Program-made: the position numbers and the translations under genes
The notes under the pieces: generated by a model
What the model was told of the DNA's origin: nothing
Database searches by the model: none
The model's input: the letters and a program-made list of their open reading frames with translations, nothing else
Shown: positions 33,866-41,936 of the stretch, piece after piece
Layout: the number at the start of each line of letters is the position of its first letter
Numbering within the stretch: the stretch's first letter is position 1
Assembly: GCF_003096595.1 (NCBI RefSeq)
Contig: NZ_QEKO01000002.1
Span: 621,064-685,063, forward strand
DNA: 64,000 nucleotides
Direction: 5' to 3'
Source: Pusillimonas noertemannii
GTDB taxonomy: Bacteria; Pseudomonadota; Gammaproteobacteria; Burkholderiales; Burkholderiaceae_B

Positions 33866-35035
33866 ATGGGCTCCATACAAGATCGAATTCCCTCCACCGC
33901 CGCCGCTTCGGCCGTCCGCCCCTCGCATGAGAGATCCCGCGCCGGCCAAGCGGCCCCGGTGCCGTCCCGCGCGAACGCCAATTCTATGGCGGACGAAACC
34001 ACCCCTCTCATCCGCAACTGCTGGTACGTGGCGGCGCTCAGCGCCGACCTGGCGCCCGGCAAACTGTTTGCCAGGCGCCTGCTCGACGTCAATGTGGTGC
34101 TCTATAGAACCGAAAACGGCATCGCGGCCCTGCACGATCGCTGCGCCCACCGTTCGATGCCCCTGTCCGACGGCTACATCCAGGACGACAAGGTCGTATG
34201 CGGCTACCATGGCTTTCGCTACGGCACCGAGGGAATATGTGACCACGTCCCCAGCCAGCCCGAACGCTGCCCGGGAGGCATCTCGGTGCGCAGCTTTCCC
34301 GTCGTCGAGCATTCGCCCCATGTCTGGATCTGGATGGGCGACCCCGGGCTGGCCGATCCGGCACAGATTCCCGGCGCAGCCTGGATGCGCGACTCTGACG
34401 AATGGACCGGTTCGCATGGCTATATGCACGTCAAGTCCAATTATGTCTTCCTGCACGAGAACCTGCTCGACCTTTCCCATCTAAGCTATCTGCACGCCAA
34501 GACCTTCGGTACCCCCGACTACGCGAGCGCCCCCTTCGACATCCAGACAGGCGACGGAGAGTTCATCGTACAGCGCACAGTGGCGCCCACGCGTTTGCCC
34601 CCCGTCTATGCCGAACCCACTGGCATGACGGGCGTCGACGCCGCGCGCATCGTGACCTCTACCTATGTCTCCCCGGCCCTGTCCTATACGGAACTGCTGC
34701 TGCGCAATCTTGAACTGCCGCAGGAACAACGGCGCGACTTCCACCTGAAGACCGCACAGATCATCACTCCCGAATCGGACGGCACCCTGCATTACCACTT
34801 TACCGTGGTGCGCGACTTCGCCCTGCACGACCAGGCCATGTCCGAGTTCATCCTGAAATCCATCAAGGCCGCGTTCCACGAAGACGTCTATGCACTGGAA
34901 CGCATCACCCAGGTTCGGCTCGGCGAACCCGTATTCCATGAGCGCTCGGTGGCGGCCGACCGGGCTGGCGTAGCCATGCGCAAGCATCTCAAAAAGCTTG
35001 CCGACCACGAGAACCCGCCCACTCAGCCCGTTTGA
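33866..35035 (+). CDS. Second VanA-like Rieske oxygenase
   Basis: The 389-residue protein carries Rieske ligands C93-A-H95 and C112-GY-H115 and the iron triad D202, H205, H210 (LLDLSHLSYLH). It resembles the first oxygenase of the operon throughout. An extra 40-residue polar N-terminus is present; an internal ATG (MADETTPLIRN) would remove it, but AGGAAG supports the longer start. It stands between the importer genes and LigAB, so it probably makes the catecholic substrate for ring cleavage by O-demethylation or hydroxylation. Its reductase is not in the window. Confidence 0.91.
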   Translation: MGSIQDRIPSTAAASAVRPSHERSRAGQAAPVPSRANANSMADETTPLIRNCWYVAALSADLAPGKLFARRLLDVNVVLYRTENGIAALHDRCAHRSMPLSDGYIQDDKVVCGYHGFRYGTEGICDHVPSQPERCPGGISVRSFPVVEHSPHVWIWMGDPGLADPAQIPGAAWMRDSDEWTGSHGYMHVKSNYVFLHENLLDLSHLSYLHAKTFGTPDYASAPFDIQTGDGEFIVQRTVAPTRLPPVYAEPTGMTGVDAARIVTSTYVSPALSYTELLLRNLELPQEQRRDFHLKTAQIITPESDGTLHYHFTVVRDFALHDQAMSEFILKSIKAAFHEDVYALERITQVRLGEPVFHERSVAADRAGVAMRKHLKKLADHENPPTQPV

Positions 35036-35044
35036 GCATCAGCC

Positions 35045-35461
35045 ATGAACACCATCGACAACACCTCGCCGCCCGCGGAATCCGCGACGAAAGGGCCGGG
35101 CTTCGACCTGCATTGGCCCGGCACGCTGATCTTCTCTCCCCAGCTGGCACTGAAAGGCCATCACCTGAACAAATTCGCCCTGAGCTTGCGCAAGCCCGAG
35201 AACCGGTGCAGCTATCTGGCCAACGAGACGGCCTACATGAAGGCGCAGCACCTGAGCGAAGACGAAATCCGGCTGGTGCTTGAACGCGACTGGAGCGCCC
35301 TGCTGCTGGCGGGTGGACACTTGCAGGCCGTCCTCAAGGTGGCCGCGACGGTGGGGCAAAGCCTGTGGCACATCGGCGCGCACAATGCCCAAATGGACGT
35401 CGAGCGCCTGAAGGCGGCCTGCCCGCGCAAAGTAAGCGGCCTGCCCGAGGGGATGCACTGA
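35045..35461 (+). CDS. ligA: LigA-type small (alpha) subunit of a class III extradiol dioxygenase
   Basis: This 138-residue protein matches the alpha subunit of protocatechuate 4,5-dioxygenase (LigA) through KFALSLRKPENR, ANETAYMKAQHLSEDE and VLERDWSALLLAGGHL. The helical LigA subunit caps the active site of LigB. The stop overlaps the ligB start by one base. Family members can also work on gallate or methylgallate, so protocatechuate is likely but not certain. Confidence 0.88.
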   Translation: MNTIDNTSPPAESATKGPGFDLHWPGTLIFSPQLALKGHHLNKFALSLRKPENRCSYLANETAYMKAQHLSEDEIRLVLERDWSALLLAGGHLQAVLKVAATVGQSLWHIGAHNAQMDVERLKAACPRKVSGLPEGMH

Positions 35462-36333
35462 TGGCGCACATCATAGGCGGCATAGGCATTGCCCACACCC
35501 CTTCCATGGGAATGGAGTATGACCGCGGCCGGGCAAATGGCTTCGATTCCCGCTGGGGGCCGTGGTTCGAAGGCCTGAGCCCCGTTCGGCAATGGCTCGA
35601 GCGCATCAGGCCCACGCAGCTCATCGTCGTGTACAACGACCATTTGAACCATTTCGATTTCGACGCCTATCCAACCCTTGCCATCGGCATCTCGTCCCGG
35701 TTCGAACAGGCCGACGAAGGCTGGGGTCGGCGCCCCTGGCCCGACATGCCGGGCAATCCAAGCTTTGCCATCCCCCTGGCCGAATACCTGGTCAGGCAAA
35801 GTGAATTCGACCTGACGGTATGCCAGTCCCTGGCGCTCGATCACGGCGTGTATTCATGGTTCCCCTGCCTGTTCGACCTGCCCTGGAAGATTCCCGTCAC
35901 GCCCATAGCGGTGAATATGGTGCGCCATCCCTTGCCCACCTCGCAGCGCCTTGCCAGGCTGGGCGCGGAAATACGCGCGGCGGTCCAGGCCAGCGATGCC
36001 GGCGAACGCGTGCTCGTCATTGCAACCGGAGGCATGTCGCATCAGATCAGCGGCGCGCGTTTCGGCATCTCCAACCAGGAGTTCGACCAACGGTTCCTCA
36101 AGGCCCTGCCATCGGAAATGGACGCGCTGATGGCCATTCCCCAAGAGGACTACATGCGCTACGGAGGCACTGAAGCCGCCGAGCTTTCCTTGTGGTTCGC
36201 CATGCGCGCGGCGCTGTCGCCGGACGCCATGCCGGTATACGACCACTACACCTGTCCCCAGATAACCGGTTGCGGCGTACTGGCCATGACCGAACCACAG
36301 TTTGAACAGCAGTCTACGAAGGAGCAAAAGTGA
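35461..36333 (+). CDS. ligB: LigB-type catalytic (beta) subunit, protocatechuate 4,5-dioxygenase-like
   Basis: Start MAHIIGGIGIAHTPS is set by overlap with ligA (290 residues); a longer frame begins inside ligA. The non-haem Fe(II) ligands of Sphingobium LigB are conserved at the expected places: H12, H61 (YNDHLNHF) and E241; the catalytic-base histidine is H194 in GGMSH. With LigA it cleaves the ring of a protocatechuate-like catechol between C4 and C5. The following FAH-family and hydrolase genes would process the ring-opened product. Confidence 0.9.
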   Translation: MAHIIGGIGIAHTPSMGMEYDRGRANGFDSRWGPWFEGLSPVRQWLERIRPTQLIVVYNDHLNHFDFDAYPTLAIGISSRFEQADEGWGRRPWPDMPGNPSFAIPLAEYLVRQSEFDLTVCQSLALDHGVYSWFPCLFDLPWKIPVTPIAVNMVRHPLPTSQRLARLGAEIRAAVQASDAGERVLVIATGGMSHQISGARFGISNQEFDQRFLKALPSEMDALMAIPQEDYMRYGGTEAAELSLWFAMRAALSPDAMPVYDHYTCPQITGCGVLAMTEPQFEQQSTKEQK

Positions 36334-37268
36334 AGTTCGGAACAATCAGAAAAAATGACCGCGACGTCGTCGTGGCGGGGGTGGGACACGACACGGCCCT
36401 GGTGCTGGAGGACGTCATGGACGATGCTCCGAAAACCATGCTGGAAGTGATTGCCGGCGGCGAGGCCATGCGGCGGCGCATCGCCGCCGCCGTGGCCGGC
36501 CGCGAAGGAACCCCCATGGATGGATTGCACTGGCTGCCGCCCGTTCCCCGCCCCGGAAAAGTGCTGTGCGTGGCGCTGAACAACAGCGCCAACAAAGACC
36601 GCATCATGAGCGGCCCCAAGCATCCCGCCATGTTCGTCAAGGCGTCGTCGTCCCTGATAGGGCATGGACAGCCCATCCGGCTGCGCGCTGAATTCGGGCG
36701 GGTTCACCCCGAGCCCGAACTGGCCGTCATCATCGGCAAGGCGGGCAGCGATATCGCGCCGGAAGACGCCATGGAGCACGTCTTCGGCTACAGCATCATC
36801 AACGACCTGACCTCGCCCACCATGCGGGGCGAAGACACTTTCCATTACCGCGCCATCCATCCCAAAGAGGGCGACGCCAGCACCATCGAATACGTCGACA
36901 CCTGGGTTTCCTACCCCGGCCGCTATAAGTGCGCCGATACCTTCGGCCCCATCGGGCCCTGGGTCGTCGCGAAAGAGGCCGTAGCCGACCCGCACGACCT
37001 GACCGTGCGCTGCGAGCATCAGGGCGAGCTGGTGACCGAGGACAATACCACCAATCTTTTCTACAAGATCCGGGACGTCGTGTCTTTCGCCTCCACCTAC
37101 ATGGCGCTGGAGCCGGGAGACATCATATCGATGGGCACCGCGCTGAAAGCGGCCGGCGCCACCCGGGGCAAGGCCGTGCAGAACATCGACCTCAATCAAC
37201 TGGGCGGGCCCATTTCGGTCAGCATCTCGGAACTTGGCACCTTGTCCAACCCCGTGGAATGGAGATGA
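36330..37268 (+). CDS. Fumarylacetoacetate hydrolase (FAH) family enzyme
   Basis: It starts with GTG overlapping the ligB stop (GTGA). The 312-residue protein has the FAH core from about residue 70: VLCVALNNSANKDR, the metal-binding PEPELAVIIGK and YSIINDLTSPTMRGED. These Mg2+ enzymes hydrolyse or decarboxylate 2-oxo acids produced by ring cleavage (for example 4-oxalocrotonate decarboxylase or 2-hydroxyhepta-2,4-diene-1,7-dioate isomerase types). After LigAB it likely acts on the ring-opened acid; which reaction is unknown. Confidence 0.87.
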   Translation: MKFGTIRKNDRDVVVAGVGHDTALVLEDVMDDAPKTMLEVIAGGEAMRRRIAAAVAGREGTPMDGLHWLPPVPRPGKVLCVALNNSANKDRIMSGPKHPAMFVKASSSLIGHGQPIRLRAEFGRVHPEPELAVIIGKAGSDIAPEDAMEHVFGYSIINDLTSPTMRGEDTFHYRAIHPKEGDASTIEYVDTWVSYPGRYKCADTFGPIGPWVVAKEAVADPHDLTVRCEHQGELVTEDNTTNLFYKIRDVVSFASTYMALEPGDIISMGTALKAAGATRGKAVQNIDLNQLGGPISVSISELGTLSNPVEWR

Positions 37269-37732
37269 AGCGACATACCGTCCAAGCCCTCGAGGCCACA
37301 CTGGGGCACCGCCTGGCCATCGAGGAACTCAACGCCTGGGTGGCCCATTGCCTGGATCATAAAACCTACCAGGAAATGGCCGACGCATTCACTGAGGATG
37401 CCGTCTACATCAGCGGGCCACGCGCCCTGACCGGCCCCGAAGAGATTGTCCAATTCTTCGAGCAGCGCAGGCAGAAAGGCGGTCCCCGCAGCACTCGCCA
37501 CATGGGCGACGGCCTGCGCCTGCAATTCAGCGACGACGGCCGCAAGGCCATGGGCCGCAGCGTGTGGATATCCTATGCCTGTAACGCCGAGGCGCCCGTC
37601 GACACGCTCTCCGCCTTCATGGTGGCCGACTTCGAAGACAGCTATGTGCTGCAAGACGACGGCATGTGGCGCATCAGCGAACGCGTGATCCGCCCGGTCT
37701 TCAAGAACCCCGAAGCGGCGCCCGCGGCATGA
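37265..37732 (+). CDS. NTF2/SnoaL-like small protein
   Basis: Start MKRHTVQALEAT overlaps the FAH stop (ATGA). The 155-residue cone-fold protein has IEELNAWVAHCLDHKTYQEM, DAFTEDAVYISGPRALTG, and a C-terminal WRISERVIRPVFKN. It resembles both SnoaL-like hydratase/isomerases and Rieske beta subunits. The adjacent VanA-type oxygenases normally lack a beta subunit, so an auxiliary isomerase, hydratase or binding role in the pathway is more likely. Co-translation with the FAH and hydrolase genes suggests a catabolic step. Confidence 0.8.
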   Translation: MKRHTVQALEATLGHRLAIEELNAWVAHCLDHKTYQEMADAFTEDAVYISGPRALTGPEEIVQFFEQRRQKGGPRSTRHMGDGLRLQFSDDGRKAMGRSVWISYACNAEAPVDTLSAFMVADFEDSYVLQDDGMWRISERVIRPVFKNPEAAPAA

Positions 37733-38544
37733 CGGAAGCAATCGGGAAACATATAGCCCTGCCGGGCGATCAAGGCGAACTGTGGGTCGAAGTTGCCGGA
37801 GCGGGCGACCCGCTCGTCTTCATCCACGGCTTCGGCCTGGACGCCGCGATGTGGGACAAGCAGTTCGCCCATTTTTCGCGCACGCACCGCACCATACGCT
37901 ATGAAATGCGCGGATTCGGACGTTCGTCCCGGCCCGTGGGCCCCTATGACCATGTCGAGGATCTGCAGCACCTGCTGGCACATATGGGAATCCGGTCTGC
38001 CGATTTCATTGGCCTTTCCCTGGGCGCCAACGTAGCCTTGAACTTGGCGCGTGTCCACCCGCAAGCCGTAAGAGCCTTGGTGGCGGCCTCGCCTGGGCTT
38101 CCCGGCCATGCCTGGAACGAAGAGCGTCCGCCCGAAGCCGCGCAGGCATACGCCAGAAGCCACGGCGTCGAGGCCACCAGGCGCTTTTGGTTCGAGCATC
38201 CCTTGTTCGCCGGCAGCAGGTCCCGTCCCGATGCCCGCGACGACCTATGGAGCGCCATACAACGCTACGATGGATGGCACTGGACCCACGAAAACCCCAT
38301 GCGCCCGTTTTCATTGACGGCGGCGCATCTTGCCGAAATCAAGGCGCCGTGCCTAATCTTGAGCGGCGGCTTGGACGTTGCCGGCTACCGCGACATAGCG
38401 CGCACCATCGCAGCGGGGGTGCCCAGCGCGATGCTTGTCGAATTTTCCGATGCCGGCCATATGGTCAATCTGGATGATCCGGCCCGGTTCAACCACGAGG
38501 TTCAGCGCTTCCTCGAGAAATCGCAGCAAGACGCCGAAGGCTGA
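37729..38544 (+). CDS. Alpha/beta hydrolase
   Basis: Start MTEAIGKHIALP overlaps the preceding stop by four bases. The 271-residue fold shows HGFGLDAAMWD (33-43), the nucleophile GLSLGAN (S97) and the C-terminal histidine in SDAGHMVNLD. It matches the PcaD/haloperoxidase/MhpC-type alpha/beta hydrolases active on enol-lactones, esters or C-C bonds of ring-cleavage products. As the last gene of the operon it probably finishes a ring-cleavage pathway; a lactone substrate is an inference. Confidence 0.88.
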   Translation: MTEAIGKHIALPGDQGELWVEVAGAGDPLVFIHGFGLDAAMWDKQFAHFSRTHRTIRYEMRGFGRSSRPVGPYDHVEDLQHLLAHMGIRSADFIGLSLGANVALNLARVHPQAVRALVAASPGLPGHAWNEERPPEAAQAYARSHGVEATRRFWFEHPLFAGSRSRPDARDDLWSAIQRYDGWHWTHENPMRPFSLTAAHLAEIKAPCLILSGGLDVAGYRDIARTIAAGVPSAMLVEFSDAGHMVNLDDPARFNHEVQRFLEKSQQDAEG

Positions 38545-38551
38545 CGCGCGA

Positions 38552-39796
38552 TCATGGATGCTCGCCGGCCTCGACCGAGCCGGCCCGCGCCCTTCTTTGC
38601 ATGGCCAGCGCCAGCGCCACGACCGCCAGGACCAGGGGCACGAAGGACACCCACAGCACCATGTCCCAGCCATAGGCGGAAAGCAGGCCACCCGATGAAA
38701 AGGACCCTATCGCCATCAGGCCGAACACGATGAAGTCGTTAAGCGACTGCACGCGTGTCTTTTCCTCGGGGCGATGGCATTCCAGCACCAGCGAAGACGC
38801 CCCCAGGAAGCCGAAATTCCAACCCACGCCCAGCAGCACCAGCATCCACCAGAAGTGCATCACATCGATGCCTCCCAGCCCGACCGCGGCCGAAATGCCG
38901 GTAAGCAGCAGGCCGACGCTCGCCACGCGCCCCGCACCGAAACGCGTGATGAGGCTGCCCGTGAAGAAGCTGGGCCCATACATGGCGATGACATGCCATT
39001 GAAGGCCCAGGTTGGCCGATTCCTGCGAATGCCCGCACAGATGCATCGCCAGGGGCGCGGCTGTCATGAGGAAATTCATCAGCATGTAGGACACGGCCCC
39101 GCACACCACGGCGGCGACGAAACGCGGCTGCCTGGCAATGACGCTCAACGGCCGCCCGCCCGCCACCTCGGCCGCGGTAGGCATGGGCAGCCGGACGCCA
39201 AGCAGGATAAGCGCCGAAAGCGCGGCGGCCGCCGACTGCACCAGATAGGTGGCGGCAAACATATAGGGAGGCCAGAGGTCCATCGTCCAAGTGACAAGCT
39301 GCGGGCCCACGACCCCTGCGGCAACCCCGCCCGCCATGACCAGCGACAGCGCCCGCGCACGCCGCTTGGGTTCTACGCCGTCGGCCGCCGCGAAACGAAA
39401 GGAAAGCACGACCGCTGCATAGCCTCCCGCAAAGAAGGTGGACAGGCAGAACAGCCAGAACCCCGCCTGCAGCACCGCCACCATGGCCAATAGCCCGGCA
39501 AGCACGCCTGCTGCGGTTCCCACCAGAAAAGAAGTGCGCCGGCCGTATCGCCGCGCGATCGCACCTACGGGCAGGATGCATGCCGCCATGCCGACGACGA
39601 ATATGGAAATGGGCAAGGTGGCGAGCATCGGCGTCGGGGCAAGCATATTGCCCACGATGGAGCCCGTGGCGAACACCACGATGGCATTGGCCCCCGCCAA
39701 GGCCTGCGCAATGGAAAGCCGCCATATATTGCCGCGCTGAGTACTTTCGGGAAGCAGGGAGGAAGAGGGGTCTGCAGTGAGAGTGGTATCGGTCAT
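38552..39796 (-). CDS. MFS transporter
   Basis: The 414-residue protein has about twelve membrane helices, with ARRYGRRTSFLVGTAAG as the loop 2-3 signature and RRARALSLVMAGGVAAGVVG around helix 5. It belongs to the YfmO/multidrug or sugar-acid type MFS group. It converges with the hydrolase gene at seven bases and is divergent from MaoC-TetR, with the 26-bp dyad between. TetR control of this transporter is therefore plausible. The substrate is unknown. Confidence 0.88.
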   Translation of the reverse strand: MTDTTLTADPSSSLLPESTQRGNIWRLSIAQALAGANAIVVFATGSIVGNMLAPTPMLATLPISIFVVGMAACILPVGAIARRYGRRTSFLVGTAAGVLAGLLAMVAVLQAGFWLFCLSTFFAGGYAAVVLSFRFAAADGVEPKRRARALSLVMAGGVAAGVVGPQLVTWTMDLWPPYMFAATYLVQSAAAALSALILLGVRLPMPTAAEVAGGRPLSVIARQPRFVAAVVCGAVSYMLMNFLMTAAPLAMHLCGHSQESANLGLQWHVIAMYGPSFFTGSLITRFGAGRVASVGLLLTGISAAVGLGGIDVMHFWWMLVLLGVGWNFGFLGASSLVLECHRPEEKTRVQSLNDFIVFGLMAIGSFSSGGLLSAYGWDMVLWVSFVPLVLAVVALALAMQRRARAGSVEAGEHP

Positions 39797-39906
39797 TGGA
39801 GATAGGCCAAATGCCTTAATGCAAAGTCTGTTACGGCAACGATTCTGGTGATAGTACTATGCCCGATGCCGTATCGGCCCGGCCCGGTCTGCACAAGTCA
39901 TTCCCT

Positions 39907-39932
39907 AAATAGATTATATTTATAATCTATTT
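39907..39932. promoter_or_regulatory. 26-bp dyad, candidate TetR operator
   Basis: AAATAGATTATA (39907-39918) and TATAATCTATTT (39921-39932) are perfect complements around TT. Each arm contains a -10-like TATAAT, one for each strand (39913-39918 on minus, 39921-39926 on plus). A repressor here would silence both the MFS gene and maoC-tetR. Confidence 0.65.
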
Positions 39933-39975
39933 TGACAGTGCCTTCGTTTGGAGGCCGCACACGGAGAACCTCGAC

Positions 39976-40431
39976 ATGACAAAGCACCGACCTCTGTTTC
40001 TTGAAGACCTTGCGGTTGGAGCCGAGTACCGTAGTGCGGAATACCAGCTTGAAACGCAAGACATTGTCGATTTCGCCCGCCGTTTCGATCCTCAGCCTTT
40101 CCATCTCGATGAAGAGGCCGCAAAGAACTCGCTATTCCAGGGGCTGGCGGCAAGCGGCTGGCACACCGCGGCGATCACGATGAAACTGCTCGTGGACAGC
40201 CTGCCCCTGGGCAGCGGCATCATCGGAGCAGGGGGAGCCATTGATTGGCCTCGGCCTACCCGGCCGGGCGACACTCTGCACGTTGTCAGCAAAATTGTCG
40301 ACATCGTGCCCTCGCGTTCGAAGCCCGACCGCGGCATCGTGACGGCTGAATGCCGCACAATCAACCAGCACGGCGAAACGTGCCAGAACCTGGTGCCTCG
40401 CCTGGTCGTCCTGCGTAGGACGGAGGCATAA
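39976..40431 (+). CDS. MaoC family (hot-dog fold) dehydratase
   Basis: The 151-residue protein has the MaoC/R-hydratase motif FARRFDPQPFHLDEEAAKNS and SGWHTAAITMKLLV, containing the Asp and His of the hydratase active site (about D40, H45). Such enzymes hydrate enoyl-CoA or unsaturated acid intermediates. The gene is first of a two-gene unit with the adjacent tetR. Its substrate is unknown; a CoA-thioester hydratase in aromatic or fatty acid metabolism is possible. Confidence 0.85.
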   Translation: MTKHRPLFLEDLAVGAEYRSAEYQLETQDIVDFARRFDPQPFHLDEEAAKNSLFQGLAASGWHTAAITMKLLVDSLPLGSGIIGAGGAIDWPRPTRPGDTLHVVSKIVDIVPSRSKPDRGIVTAECRTINQHGETCQNLVPRLVVLRRTEA

Positions 40432-41034
40432 GTGGGCCGAGTCTCGCGCGAACAGGCTCAACTGAACCGCCAGCGTGTGGTTGAAAGCGCCTGCCGCCTG
40501 TTCCGCATGTATGGCGTCGAGAATGTCTCGATTGCAGACATCATGAGTGAAGCGGGCTTGACGCCCGGCGGGTTCTACAAGCAGTTCGAGTCAAAAGAAG
40601 CGCTAATGGACGAAGCGTTTGCAATGGCTTTCAAGCAGGCTTCCGAGGCGTGGGCGGCCATAACGAAAAGCAGCGAATCCGGCGACTCGCTTCAGGCGCT
40701 CACCGCCCTGGTCCAGCACTACTTCAAGAAACGTCCTCCAGAACAGTATTGCCCGATGTTGGTGTTCTCGTCGCTGGTTGGCAACTCGCCGACAGACAGC
40801 ACAACAGCTCAGGTTTATCGCCAAGGCGTCGAAGAATTGTTCGGCCGGTTTCATGCTGAAGCTGCGCGAGCATCAAAGAGGAAGCAAAAGCAAGAGCCAC
40901 CGCTCTCGGAGGCCGAGATCTTGCTCCTTTTCGCAGCGATGATAGGAACGGGTTTCCTGGAACGTACGGTGGGCCGCAGCGCCTTGGTTGGCCAGATGCA
41001 GTCGGCGGTGCTCGAGGCGCTGGCCAAGTCTTGA
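40432..41034 (+). CDS. TetR family transcriptional regulator
   Basis: It starts with GTG directly after the MaoC stop. The 200-residue protein has an N-terminal TetR DNA-binding domain (about 8-60: AQLNRQRVVESACRLF, VSIADIMSEAGLTPGGFYKQ) and a helical ligand-binding domain. The GGFYKQFESKEALMDEAF region fits the AcrR/NemR-like group. A tail with RASKRKQKQEPP (about 145-156) is unusually basic. It probably represses the maoC-tetR unit and the divergent MFS gene through the 39907-39932 dyad. Confidence 0.9.
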   Translation: MGRVSREQAQLNRQRVVESACRLFRMYGVENVSIADIMSEAGLTPGGFYKQFESKEALMDEAFAMAFKQASEAWAAITKSSESGDSLQALTALVQHYFKKRPPEQYCPMLVFSSLVGNSPTDSTTAQVYRQGVEELFGRFHAEAARASKRKQKQEPPLSEAEILLLFAAMIGTGFLERTVGRSALVGQMQSAVLEALAKS

Positions 41035-41110
41035 AAAAGTTACCTAGCCCTTGTGCCTGTGCAAGAATATGCAAGCCGCAACAAAAACAATCCACACAAG
41101 GAGACAAAAG

Positions 41111-41839
41111 ATGTCAGATACTTACGTCATCATCCACGGCGCCTGGCACACCGGCGCCGAAATGGAAGCCGTCGCCAAGCACATGCGCGAAAGCGGGCAC
41201 GTGGTTCATTGCCCCACTCTGGCGGGCAATCGCCCCGAAGACGACCGCAGCACCATGGGCCTGAACGACGCCATCGAATCCGCCGTACGCTTCATTGAAG
41301 AGAAAGATCTGCACAACGTACGCCTGGTGGGCCATAGCTATGGCGGCATGGTGATCTCGGGCGTGGCCGACCGCATTGCCGACCGGCTCGAGCGGCTGGT
41401 CTATGTAAACGCCTTCGTTCCCCTCGACGGCCAGTGCCTGAACGACCTGGTCCCGCCCCACTACGTAGAGCTGTTCGATTCGATCGCCGCCCAGAACAAC
41501 AACGCGGTGATGCTTCCGTTTCCAGTCTGGCGCGAGGCGTTCATCAATGACGCAGACCTGGCGCTGGCGCAATCCAGCTACGCCAAGCTGAACCCGCATC
41601 CCTATCACACTTTTATCGACCCCATTAGCCTGAAGCAGCCGCTGGCCCAGCTGAATATCGGCAAGTCGTACCTGAACTGCCAGCAAGACATCGCCTTGCC
41701 GCATGGCCTGCCCTGGCACCCGCGCCTTTCCGAGCGCCTTGGCCTGTTCAGGCTGGTAGAGTGCGCGGGCAGCCATGAAACCTGGTTTTCGAATCCGCCG
41801 CGCCTGGCCCAGGCCATCATCGAAGCCGGACGCGACTGA
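41111..41839 (+). CDS. Alpha/beta hydrolase (small, HGAWH type)
   Basis: Start MSDTYVIIHGAWHTG follows AAGGAG. The 242-residue enzyme has HGAWH (9-13), a nucleophile elbow GHSYGG (S76) and a late histidine in CAGSHETWF. It matches the salicylate-esterase/methylesterase or MhpC-like alpha/beta group often linked to aromatic esters. Its last 4 codons and stop are part of the 48-bp repeat at 41825-41872 that recurs at 58115. It is preceded by tetR at a 76-bp gap; a functional link is uncertain. Confidence 0.87.
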   Translation: MSDTYVIIHGAWHTGAEMEAVAKHMRESGHVVHCPTLAGNRPEDDRSTMGLNDAIESAVRFIEEKDLHNVRLVGHSYGGMVISGVADRIADRLERLVYVNAFVPLDGQCLNDLVPPHYVELFDSIAAQNNNAVMLPFPVWREAFINDADLALAQSSYAKLNPHPYHTFIDPISLKQPLAQLNIGKSYLNCQQDIALPHGLPWHPRLSERLGLFRLVECAGSHETWFSNPPRLAQAIIEAGRD

Positions 41840-41872
41840 ACGGCAAAGCGCCAGGTCCGAGCCTGGCGCTTG
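41825..41872 (+). repeat. Left copy of 48-bp direct repeat bounding a 16-kb block
   Basis: 47 of 48 bases match 58115-58162; the only difference is T at 41856 versus C at 58146. The unit covers the hydrolase end (codons AGRD and stop) and the hairpin. Copies are 16,290 bp apart in the same orientation. Confidence 0.95.
41846..41871. terminator. Bidirectional terminator-like hairpin after the hydrolase gene
   Basis: AAGCGCCAGG (41846-41855) pairs with CCTGGCGCTT (41862-41871), loop TCCGAG. It lies seven bases after the hydrolase stop and 66 bases after the convergent lysR stop. The T-rich tail is short on both strands. Confidence 0.6.
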
Positions 41873-41936
41873 TCCCGCCGCTGGCCAAACCGGGGCCTTC
41901 GCGTTATCTGCTCTAGAAAGCGACAAAAACATTCAA

